This document shows positions 1 to 5,694 of a stretch of 6,431 bases of DNA, in pieces. Source of the DNA: Cyanobacteria bacterium T3Sed10_376R1m (GTDB lineage: Bacteria; Cyanobacteriota; Cyanobacteriia; Cyanobacteriales; Cyanobacteriaceae); assembly GCA_003566215.1 (NCBI GenBank), contig PXEJ01000151.1, positions 1 through 6,431 on the forward strand, given 5' to 3'. A model generated the notes under the pieces. The model was not told the DNA's origin. It saw only the letters and a program-made list of their open reading frames with translations, and searched no databases. Made by a program: the position numbers and the translations under genes. Every line of letters starts with the position of its first letter. The stretch's first letter is position 1.

Positions 1-459
1 GCCATACCTCAAATTAACAATTTAGGATCCCCACAAACCCCCCTCGTACAAGTAGATGGGGAATGGTTAGTGGAGGTTTTAAGTAAACTTTTGGATAATG
101 CTTGTAAGTTCACCAATGGAGATGGACAGATTATTATTAGTGTCAAAGAAAAAGATATTGCTAACCTAGAAGTAACTGTCTCTGATAATGGTAGAGGTAT
201 TGAACCTGATCGTCTTGACCAAGTATTTGACCGTTTCTATCAAGAAGAAGGAGCCCTCAGACGTTCTGCTGGGGGTACAGGACTAGGTTTAGCTATCTGT
301 CGCCAAATCGTCAACAATTGGGGAGGAAAAATTTGGGCAGAATCAAAGGGGAAAAATAAGGGTAGCAGGTTCCATTTTACCATACCTCTTTTTGACGGAG
401 TTACCTTCCCTCATCAAAGTTTAGATAATAAAAAGCAACGAGTGGAAGGAAGATATTAA
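1..459 (+). CDS. Sensor histidine kinase, C-terminal ATP-binding domain (5' end outside window)
   Basis: The frame is open from base 1 to the TAA at 457-459, giving 152 visible codons; the start lies upstream of the window. The visible part is a complete HATPase_c (GHKL) domain. The N box is LLDNACKFT, with the Mg/ATP-binding Asn at visible codon 33. The G1 box is DNGRGIE (about 62-68), followed by the F-box-like VFDRFYQ. The G2 box is GGTGLGLAICRQIV (about 91-104), and the end is the usual GSRFHFTIPL. This domain binds ATP and phosphorylates a His in the upstream DHp domain, which then passes phosphate to a response regulator. All the key ATP-binding motifs are intact, so the kinase is probably active. 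The sensor domain and the phospho-accepting His are not visible, so the signal cannot be named. About 45 bases after the last domain strand encode a hydrophilic tail. No response regulator gene follows in this window. Confidence 0.93.
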   Translation, partial: AIPQINNLGSPQTPLVQVDGEWLVEVLSKLLDNACKFTNGDGQIIISVKEKDIANLEVTVSDNGRGIEPDRLDQVFDRFYQEEGALRRSAGGTGLGLAICRQIVNNWGGKIWAESKGKNKGSRFHFTIPLFDGVTFPHQSLDNKKQRVEGRY

Positions 460-513
460 GGATTTTTCCAAAACATAGATAGGGAAGCATTAGTAAAAAT
501 TGCAATATGTTAA

Positions 514-646
514 GGTGAGAGAAAAAGTTATATAAATGCTAATTTCACTCAAGCAGATTTAGCGGATGCTATCTTAAATAGGTGCTAATACTTTGGGAGT
601 GAATTTTTCTGGGGCGGATTTAGAGGGGGTAATCGGGTTACAATAA
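514..646 (+). pseudogene. Remnant of a pentapeptide-repeat protein (frameshifted)
   Basis: Bases 523-585 read SYINANFTQADLADAIL and a few more residues before a TAA at 586-588. From 578 the next frame reads IGANTLGVNFSGADLEGV and ends at TAA 644-646. Together they make consecutive A(N/D)(F/L)xx pentapeptides: ANFTQ, ADLAD, AIL.., ANTLG, VNFSG, ADLEG. Removing one A from the AAA at 576-578 joins the two frames without a stop. A further in-frame TAA at 511-513 cuts the same frame upstream, and I see no usable start codon. Pentapeptide-repeat proteins form right-handed beta-helices and are abundant in cyanobacteria; the role of this one is unknown. It lies in the 220-bp gap between the kinase and the ferredoxin. 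A sequencing error could explain the frameshift but not also the upstream stop. Confidence 0.7.
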
Positions 647-679
647 TTGATCGTTGATTATTTTAATGTATATAATTTT

Positions 680-1003
680 ATGACTAATATTTATAATGTA
701 GAAGTTAGCTATGAAGGCAATACAACAACTTTTCAGGTGGCTGAAAATGAAAAAATTTTGGAAGTAGCCGAAAGGGAAAATATTGATCTTCCTAATTCTT
801 GTAATGCGGGGGTTTGTACAACCTGTGCGGCTAAAATTGTGAGTGGTGAAGTTGAACAAGGGGAAGGCATGGGGGTTTCTCCTGAGTTACAAGCTGAGGG
901 TTATGTTTTGCTTTGTGTGGCTTATCCTCGTTCTGATTTGAAGATAGTGGCAGGGAAGGAAGATGAGGTTTATGATCGTCAATTTGGGATGAGCAAAAAA
1001 TAA
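680..1003 (+). CDS. Plant-type [2Fe-2S] ferredoxin, Fed2/Fed3-like
   Basis: This gene encodes a 107-residue soluble electron carrier of the chloroplast-type ferredoxin family. The cluster ligands are C41, C46, C49 and C79 in the exact CX4CX2CX29C spacing (SCNAGVCTTC ... LLCVAYP). It differs from the main photosynthetic PetF: CNAGVCTTC replaces the usual CRAGACSTC, the loop reads GMGVSPELQ, and the C-terminus is extended to EVYDRQFGMSKK instead of ending near EEDLY. These traits resemble, from memory, the minor Fed2/Fed3 ferredoxins of Synechocystis, so I do not assign petF. ATG 680 is chosen because the family's first beta strand (YNVEVSYEG) begins just after it. A TTG at 647 would add 11 residues, MIVDYFNVYNF, not expected in the family. 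There is no clear ribosome binding site. ccdA follows 47 bp downstream on the same strand. The electron partner is unknown. Confidence 0.92.
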   Translation: MTNIYNVEVSYEGNTTTFQVAENEKILEVAERENIDLPNSCNAGVCTTCAAKIVSGEVEQGEGMGVSPELQAEGYVLLCVAYPRSDLKIVAGKEDEVYDRQFGMSKK

Positions 1004-1050
1004 TCTTGTGGGTTGTAAGTGTTAGGGAATTTTATAAATCGCCATCCAAT

Positions 1051-1791
1051 ATGAATTTAGAGATTATCTCGGAAAAACTTTATTATTTACAACAGTTTGC
1101 GAATAGATTGGTGGATTCTCAGCTTAACCATTTGACGGTGTTGAGCGTGGGTATTATTTTATTGACGGGGTTGTTAACTAGCTTAACTCCTTGTATGTTG
1201 TCTATGTTGCCCCTTACTGTTGCTTATATTGGTGGTTATGAATCGAAGGGTAGACTATCTAGTTTTTTTCAGTCGGTTTATTTTGCCTTTGGTTTGGCTA
1301 CTACTCTGGCAATTTTGGGAGTTGGGGCGGCGGCTTTTGGGAAAATTTATGGTCAAATTGGTGTTGGTTTACCTATTTTGGTAAGTGCGATCGCAATTAT
1401 CATGGTTTTAAACTTATTGGAAGTAATCCCTTTAAAGTTACCTAATTGGGGTGCCATAGATCTAACTCAAAATAAGTTTACCGATGGTTTACGCTCATAC
1501 TTGTTAGGGGTAACTTTTGGGCTGGTGGCTTCTCCTTGCAGTACTCCTGTTTTAATAACGTTATTAGCTTATATTGCCAATAGCCAGAATATTTTGCTAG
1601 GGACAATATTCCTTTTAAGTTATGCACTAGGGTATGTTTTTCCCTTAATTTTAGCGGGTACTTTTACTGGTACTTTAAAAAAATTACTTAGTTTAAGGAT
1701 AATTACTCAATGGATTAATCCCCTCAGTGGTGCTATTTTATTGGGATTTGGGGTGATTTCTTTAGCCTCTCGTTTATCTTTTAATTTTTAA
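1051..1791 (+). CDS. ccdA: Cytochrome c biogenesis protein CcdA (thiol-disulfide electron transporter)
   Basis: This is a 246-residue polytopic membrane protein of the short CcdA/DsbD-beta family. It carries reducing equivalents from cytoplasmic thioredoxin across the membrane to lumenal thiol proteins, keeping apocytochrome c haem-binding cysteines reduced (System II, with Ccs1/CcsB). The two redox cysteines are both present in their typical helices: C48 in LTSLTPCMLSMLP and C163 in GLVASPCSTPVLITLLAYIA. About six hydrophobic segments are visible, near residues 29-54, 70-95, 103-127, 148-175, 190-218 and 225-245. ATG 1051 is chosen because MNLEIISEKLYYLQQFAN fits the usual start of cyanobacterial CcdA. 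A TTG at 1006, just after the ferredoxin stop, would add 15 residues and looks unlikely. It probably shares a transcript with the ferredoxin. No ccs1 gene is adjacent here; the next gene converges from the other strand, with 17 bp between the two stops. Confidence 0.92.
   Translation: MNLEIISEKLYYLQQFANRLVDSQLNHLTVLSVGIILLTGLLTSLTPCMLSMLPLTVAYIGGYESKGRLSSFFQSVYFAFGLATTLAILGVGAAAFGKIYGQIGVGLPILVSAIAIIMVLNLLEVIPLKLPNWGAIDLTQNKFTDGLRSYLLGVTFGLVASPCSTPVLITLLAYIANSQNILLGTIFLLSYALGYVFPLILAGTFTGTLKKLLSLRIITQWINPLSGAILLGFGVISLASRLSFNF
1387..1394. repeat. HIP1 octamer GCGATCGC
   Basis: Exact copy of the highly iterated palindrome typical of many cyanobacterial genomes, lying inside ccdA. It supports the cyanobacterial origin of the window. 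Confidence 0.9.
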
Positions 1792-1808
1792 GAAAGATAG
1801 GGGATAAT

Positions 1809-2534
1809 TTAGATTTTTTCTTTTATAACTTCATAGTGTAAAAAAAGTTCTTGTTCTATTTGTTTTAGTTCTAATAATTTTAAAGGTAAAGGTAATTTTA
1901 AACTGTTTCCTGCTACGGGAGTGGGGGATTTTTCCCCGCCTAAAATAATTGGGCAAATAGTTAACCATAAATCATTAATTAAATTTTCTGCACACAAAGA
2001 AGCAATTAATTGCCCTCCCCCTAAAATGCCTATGCGATTAAATTTAAGTGTTTGAAATTCTTTAAATGCTTGATTCCAGTTAATGTTGTTATTATTATTA
2101 TTTTCCGTAATAATACATTGATGAAATAGGTTTATTTTTTCTTTTATGATAGGTTGATTTATCTTACAATTCCAATAATTTAACCCTTCTATGGTAGTTA
2201 ATAAAATTCGGTTAATAGGTTGGTGAAAAAAATTACATTGAGGATCTAAATTACCAGAATTTGAACAAACAATATTTATTGGTTGGGTAGTTTGATTTCT
2301 TTTTTTTCTTGCTTCTAAAAGTTGTTCATTTTTGATGGTGAGGGTTGTGCCGTAAGCGCGTAGAGTATTCCCGCCAAAAATAATTGCATCACAAAGAGAT
2401 ATTTGTTGCTCTAGGTGTTGCAAATCAGCTTTACTACTAAATCGAGCCGGTTTTTGAGTGTCATTACTTATTTTCCCATCTACACTCATGGCTAGAATTA
2501 TTGTAACGTAGGGTTGGGAAAGTTTACTGGTCAT
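1809..2534 (-). CDS. RibD C-terminal (reductase) domain protein, stand-alone
   Basis: This 241-residue protein fits the RibD_C / bacterial dihydrofolate-reductase-like fold. Bifunctional RibD reduces the ribosyl side chain of the pyrimidine intermediate in riboflavin synthesis with NADPH. The visible signatures are VTIILAMSVDGKIS (residues 10-23), the CDAIIFGGNTLRAYG segment (48-62), and the nucleotide-binding-like RIGILGGGQLIASL (167-180), followed by NDLWLTICPIILGG (187-200). The N-terminal zinc deaminase domain of full RibD is absent, so it can only be the reductase half or a paralogue with another substrate; I leave the symbol empty. Residues 145-150 are six consecutive Asn, an unusual low-complexity insert between strands. 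Its ATG overlaps the end of the upstream TPR gene by 11 bp (ATG at 2534-2532, TPR stop at 2526-2524), which suggests translational coupling. Its stop faces that of ccdA. Confidence 0.85.
   Translation of the reverse strand: MTSKLSQPYVTIILAMSVDGKISNDTQKPARFSSKADLQHLEQQISLCDAIIFGGNTLRAYGTTLTIKNEQLLEARKKRNQTTQPINIVCSNSGNLDPQCNFFHQPINRILLTTIEGLNYWNCKINQPIIKEKINLFHQCIITENNNNNNINWNQAFKEFQTLKFNRIGILGGGQLIASLCAENLINDLWLTICPIILGGEKSPTPVAGNSLKLPLPLKLLELKQIEQELFLHYEVIKEKI
2085..2102. repeat. Trinucleotide microsatellite, (GTT)2(ATT)4
   Basis: Eighteen bases of GTT/ATT triplets on the plus strand encode six Asn (residues 145-150) of the minus-strand RibD-like protein. Changes in repeat number would stay in frame, so length could vary between strains without breaking the gene. 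Confidence 0.85.
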
Positions 2535-3708
2535 TTTCTAGGGACTGTCCTAGTTGTATTTTTTTGAGGTGATCTTGAATTCTGGGAAAGTCAGGGTCGA
2601 TCGCACTTACCTTAGTGTAACAGTTAAGGGCTTCTTGAGTGCGGCCTAATTTTTCTAAAACTCGACCCTTGTTATACCATGCCTGAACATAATTAGGATG
2701 AATACCAATTACCCTCTCCCAACTTATTAAAGCTTCCTCCCAACGATAGAGATTATAAAGGGCATTACCCCGATTGTTCCATGATTCCACATCATTAACA
2801 TTAATGACTAAAGCATTATCAAAACACTCCAATGCTTCTTGATAACGTTCAAGATAAGCTAAAGCACTACCCTTGTTATTCCATACTTGAGGAAGATTAG
2901 AATCCACTTGCAAAATCTTCTCCCAAGATGCGATCGCACCTTCTAAATCACCATTTTTAGCCTTTTCTAACCCCAAATTAAACCAACGAGTTAACCAATC
3001 CAAATCAACCGTTGACTCTTGTTTCTCAGAAGGAATATTATTCATAGAATCAGAAAACTCCCCCAAACTAAATTCACTAACCGACTGACTAGCCGTAATT
3101 AACTTTTCCATGATAATACCGGGGTCAGTAGTTTTTAAACCCAATTTTTGAGCCATTTCCTCCGCAAATTGAGTATTTTTTTGTAACAATTCTAAAATAT
3201 CAGCCAAACTGGTTAGAGGTTGAGGAGAATTTCCCTGAGCATCTTTTTCCGAATCTGGAGATAAAGATTCAATCTCCAAATCACCATCAGTGCGATGGAG
3301 AATTTCTTGCCCCACTTCATAAGCCAAATCCCCCACAGGACGTAAAAAAGGCAATGTAGCCGTCAGCTCCCCCAAAATGATCATTCTCGATGCTAAATGA
3401 TAATTAGGGGCATGGGAGTTGAGTAACTTGTGACGGTATTTATGTAACCATTTTAACCAAATTTCGATAGTGATTTTTGGTTCTAGGGCCTGAAAAAACT
3501 GCTCAATGCGATTTTCTGTCCATCCCTTAGAAACTCCCTCTAACAATTGACTGAAGAGGTATTCCAAATTTTCTTCCTTAACATAAGAATTAGATGGTGT
3601 CTTTTTATCCCGAGAAGAATTTGGATAATCCTCTGGAATTTCTTGCTCTTGATCGCCTAAAATAGAATCTTCAGAACCTTTCACCCATTGCCATAATTTT
3701 TTAATCAT
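2524..3708 (-). CDS. TPR-repeat protein with a conserved-looking N-terminal helical domain
   Basis: This is a 394-residue protein with no signal peptide or clear membrane segment, probably a cytoplasmic scaffold. The C-terminal third holds four tetratricopeptide repeats at about 241-271, 274-305, 308-339 and 342-373. They carry the canonical residues, for example VWNNKGSALAYLERYQEALE and AWYNKGRVLEKLGRTQEALN. TPRs form helical surfaces that bind partner proteins. The N-terminal part (about 45-138) is a separate helical, tryptophan-containing region (YLFSQLLEGVSKGWTE ... RMIILGELTATLPFLRPVGD). I recall similar segments in cyanobacterial TPR proteins but know no function for it. A Ser/Glu/Gln-rich linker (about 140-235) joins the two. 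ATG 3708 follows no clear Shine-Dalgarno; MIKKLWQWVKG looks like a natural start. It is divergent from dnaX and overlaps the downstream RibD-like gene by 11 bp. The function is unknown. Confidence 0.88.
   Translation of the reverse strand: MIKKLWQWVKGSEDSILGDQEQEIPEDYPNSSRDKKTPSNSYVKEENLEYLFSQLLEGVSKGWTENRIEQFFQALEPKITIEIWLKWLHKYRHKLLNSHAPNYHLASRMIILGELTATLPFLRPVGDLAYEVGQEILHRTDGDLEIESLSPDSEKDAQGNSPQPLTSLADILELLQKNTQFAEEMAQKLGLKTTDPGIIMEKLITASQSVSEFSLGEFSDSMNNIPSEKQESTVDLDWLTRWFNLGLEKAKNGDLEGAIASWEKILQVDSNLPQVWNNKGSALAYLERYQEALECFDNALVINVNDVESWNNRGNALYNLYRWEEALISWERVIGIHPNYVQAWYNKGRVLEKLGRTQEALNCYTKVSAIDPDFPRIQDHLKKIQLGQSLENDQ
2930..2937. repeat. HIP1 octamer GCGATCGC
   Basis: Second exact copy, inside the TPR gene in the codons for the first repeat. 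A near match, TCGATCGC, lies at about 2597-2604. Confidence 0.9.
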
Positions 3709-3807
3709 TACTTTTGAGAGTTACAAGCCATTATCGATTAATACTCAATTTTAATTGATTATAAAGGGTATGGCTAAAATTTTGATCAGGTTTAAATCTT
3801 ATACTCG
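3709..3807. promoter_or_regulatory. Divergent promoter region, TPR gene / dnaX
   Basis: This 99-bp AT-rich gap lies between two divergent start codons, so both promoters should be here or slightly inside the genes. For the TPR gene, the minus strand carries a consensus TATAAT (plus-strand 3758-3763), which would give a leader of about 40 nt. For dnaX, TAAAAT at 3775-3780 is a possible -10 with a leader of about 20 nt. Neither has a convincing -35 box. A perfect dyad, TCAATT-TT-AATTGA (3745-3758), lies next to the minus-strand -10 and could be an operator. The exact boxes are inferred by eye. Confidence 0.45.
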
Positions 3808-5640
3808 ATGACTTACCAACCCCTACACCATAAATATCGCCCTCAAACCTTCGCTCAATTAGCTGGACAAGATGCTATTGCTCAAACCCTCAGTAATGCC
3901 CTCGAAAAGAATAAAATAGCCCCTGCCTATCTTTTTTGTGGTCCAAGGGGTACGGGGAAAACTTCTAGTGCCCGTATTTTAGCAAAATCTCTCAATTGTT
4001 TGCGCAGTGAATCTCCCACCCCTTCCCCCTGCGGAGAATGTGAAGCCTGTCTTAGTATCACCAATGGTTCTGCCCTTGATGTGGTAGAAATTGATGCGGC
4101 TAGTAATACAGGAGTTGACAATATTCGAGAAATTATTGAAAGGGTACAGTTTTCCCCCGTACAATGTCGATATAAAGTATATGTCATTGACGAGTGTCAT
4201 ATGCTTAGTACGGCGGCATTTAATGCCCTTTTAAAAACCTTAGAAGAGCCTCCGAATAGGGTTGTTTTTATTTTGGCAACCACTGACCCCCAAAGGGTTT
4301 TACCCACTATTATCAGTCGTTGTCAACGGTTTGATTATCGTCGTATTCCCCTAGAGGCGATGGTTAAACACTTAGGCTATATTGCCAACGAAGAAAATAT
4401 TGACATTGAACCCTCGGCTCTTTCCCTCATTGCTCAATTGTCTAATGGTGGAATGCGAGACGCAGAAAGTCTTTTAGACCAACTAAGTTTATTGTCAGGT
4501 ACAATTACCACCGACAAAGTATGGAATTTAGTGGGAGCAGTTTCTGAACAGGATTTATTAGATTTATTAAGTGCGATCGCAACTAATCACCCAGAAACCG
4601 TAATCATCCAATGCCGAAAACTTCTCGATAGAGGTAGAGAACCCCTAATAGTACTACAAAACCTAGCAAACTTCTACCTGAGTTTACTCATAGCGAAAAC
4701 AGCCCCCCAAAAATCAGAGTTAGTTACCCTAACCCAAGAAACATGGCAAAAACTTTGTCAAACAGCAGAAAATTGGACAATGGAGGTTATTTTACAAGGA
4801 CAAAAAAAATTAAAAGATAGTGAAGTACAAATAAAAAACACTACCCAACCTCGATTATGGCTAGAAATAACCCTTTTAAACCTTTTACCCTGTGCAAACC
4901 TTAGTCCCGTAATAAGTTCCACCACCCCGAAAATAGACCCATCTCCAGAAACAAAAACCTCTCAAAACTCTCACAATGAATCGATCACTTCCCCATCACA
5001 ACCCCCTGACATTCTTCCCCCAACCCCAGAAATATCAGAAAATAAAGATCATATTACCCATAACCCCTCCCCCGAAACCAATAACTTTACTTCCCTAAAA
5101 GACTTAAAAGAAAAAGTAGCCAACGTCATAACCAGTATTATGACCAAAAGTTTTCTCTTGCAACAATGCGAGATACTCGACTTTCAAAATAACACCGTTA
5201 CTATCGGTGTAATCAGTGAATTTTTTCTTAAATTCAGTAAAAAACATCAACCAGAAATTCAAAAAGGATTTAATCTTTTTTGCAACAGTAATATTAACCT
5301 AGTGTTTCAAATTGAAGGAGAGAGAAAAGACTCACCAAAAAAAGAATCTTTAAGCCCTTCCCCAGAAATAGTAACCCATAATCCCGTTATACAAAATTCT
5401 CCACCTCCATCATCACCAATAAAATCTCCCCCCTCCGAAAAGAATACCAAATCCCCAGAAAAATCATCCACCAAAGCCCAATCATCTCAACCTTTAAAAC
5501 AAATAGCCGAAAATTTTGCTAAAAGTGTTAACGGTGAAATTGTTTTAACGGAATTAAAACCAATCAACGCAGATAAACCACCAAAAATTCTCAATCGTCC
5601 ATCTCTGGAGATTGATGATGAAGACGACTTACCTTTTTAA
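3808..5640 (+). CDS. dnaX: DNA polymerase III subunit gamma/tau (clamp loader ATPase)
   Basis: DnaX is the ATPase of the clamp loader, which opens the sliding clamp and places it on primed DNA; the long form also links the loader to the polymerase and helicase. The 610-residue protein has a complete AAA+ core: Walker A GPRGTGKTS (45-53), zinc cysteines C64, C75, C78 and C81, Walker B VIDECH (126-131), sensor 1 FILATTD (154-160), the arginine finger R171 in the SRC motif, and sensor 2 GGMRDAES (214-221). The collar domain ends near LWLEITLLNLL (350-360). A Pro/Ser-rich linker follows (about 365-425), then a small folded region (about 426-505), a second linker, a short segment IAENFAKSVNGEIVL (566-580), and a terminal acidic peptide DDEDDLPF. 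The gene has no intein, unlike dnaX of Synechocystis 6803. ATG 3808 is preferred because an in-frame TAA lies at 3793-3795. The second half of the gene is notably A/C-rich. Confidence 0.97.
   Translation: MTYQPLHHKYRPQTFAQLAGQDAIAQTLSNALEKNKIAPAYLFCGPRGTGKTSSARILAKSLNCLRSESPTPSPCGECEACLSITNGSALDVVEIDAASNTGVDNIREIIERVQFSPVQCRYKVYVIDECHMLSTAAFNALLKTLEEPPNRVVFILATTDPQRVLPTIISRCQRFDYRRIPLEAMVKHLGYIANEENIDIEPSALSLIAQLSNGGMRDAESLLDQLSLLSGTITTDKVWNLVGAVSEQDLLDLLSAIATNHPETVIIQCRKLLDRGREPLIVLQNLANFYLSLLIAKTAPQKSELVTLTQETWQKLCQTAENWTMEVILQGQKKLKDSEVQIKNTTQPRLWLEITLLNLLPCANLSPVISSTTPKIDPSPETKTSQNSHNESITSPSQPPDILPPTPEISENKDHITHNPSPETNNFTSLKDLKEKVANVITSIMTKSFLLQQCEILDFQNNTVTIGVISEFFLKFSKKHQPEIQKGFNLFCNSNINLVFQIEGERKDSPKKESLSPSPEIVTHNPVIQNSPPPSSPIKSPPSEKNTKSPEKSSTKAQSSQPLKQIAENFAKSVNGEIVLTELKPINADKPPKILNRPSLEIDDEDDLPF
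4573..4580. repeat. HIP1 octamer GCGATCGC
   Basis: Third exact copy, within dnaX in the codons for SAIA (residues 255-258). Confidence 0.9.
4802..4809 (+). other. A8 run in dnaX, possible slippage site
   Basis: Eight consecutive A fall in the phase cAA AAA AAA, so A AAA AAA forms a -1 slippery heptamer at 4803-4809. A -1 shift, or a transcript with one extra A, reads I-K-R and then stops at TAG 4818-4820, giving a product of about 337 residues that lacks the last collar helix. In E. coli and Thermus the dnaX short form arises at poly-A sites. Use of this one is not shown, and such runs also arise by chance in AT-rich DNA. Confidence 0.3.
5337..5343 (+). other. A7 run followed by G in dnaX, possible frameshift site
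   Basis: The codons read ccA AAA AAA Gaa, so A AAA AAA is in the correct phase for -1 slippage. The shifted frame ends at TAA 5379-5381 after about 13 codons. The product of about 523 residues would keep the whole ATPase core, collar and middle region but lose the final 100 residues, including the DDLPF tail. I see no strong stem-loop after it, so it is only a candidate. Confidence 0.3.
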
Positions 5641-5653
5641 CTTATTATCAAGA

Positions 5654-5659
5654 TATAAT
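5654..5659 (+). promoter_or_regulatory. Candidate -10 box (TATAAT) for the GH57 gene
   Basis: A perfect TATAAT lies 29 bp before the ATG at 5689, predicting a start near 5666 and a leader of about 23 nt. I see no good -35 at 16-18 bp spacing. Many cyanobacterial promoters lack one. Confidence 0.4.
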
Positions 5660-5694
5660 GACCATAGTAGAATAAAAAACTAATATATATGGTC
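5660..5694. repeat. Inverted repeat GACCATA-N21-TATGGTC over the GH57 start
   Basis: The arms are 5660-5666 and 5688-5694, a perfect 7-bp match. The left arm directly follows the TATAAT box and the right arm contains the start codon (5689-5691). It could be an operator pair flanking the transcription start. In read-through RNA from dnaX it could instead be a hairpin that hides the start codon. Seven bases is short enough to be chance. Confidence 0.35.

Noticed and set aside
647..676. TTGATC-N18-TATAAT resembling a promoter for the ferredoxin
   Set aside because: The -10 ends only 3 bp before ATG 680, so transcription would begin at or after the start codon. The spacing is good but the position does not fit unless a different start is used.
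638..859. Minus-strand open frame across the ferredoxin start
   Set aside because: It is antisense to a clear ferredoxin and its translation has no recognisable features.
1775..1799. Hairpin TATCTTT-N11-AAAGATA at the convergent ends of ccdA and the RibD-like gene, with a T-rich stretch downstream
   Set aside because: The stem is only 7 bp, AT-rich with a single C-G pair, and has a long loop. It is too weak to call as a terminator, although a bidirectional terminator would be expected about here.
3927..4200. Overlapping open frames on the minus strand inside dnaX
   Set aside because: They lie opposite the highly conserved AAA+ core, encode no recognisable motif, and are shadows of the real gene.
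4833..4839. A AAA AAC heptamer in dnaX in the -1 slippery phase
   Set aside because: Slippage here would cut the final collar helix, and the run is shorter than the two other poly-A sites. It is most likely plain AT-rich coding.
3808..5640. Possible intein in dnaX, known in Synechocystis
   Set aside because: The AAA+ motifs run without interruption at normal spacing and no intein splice motifs are present.
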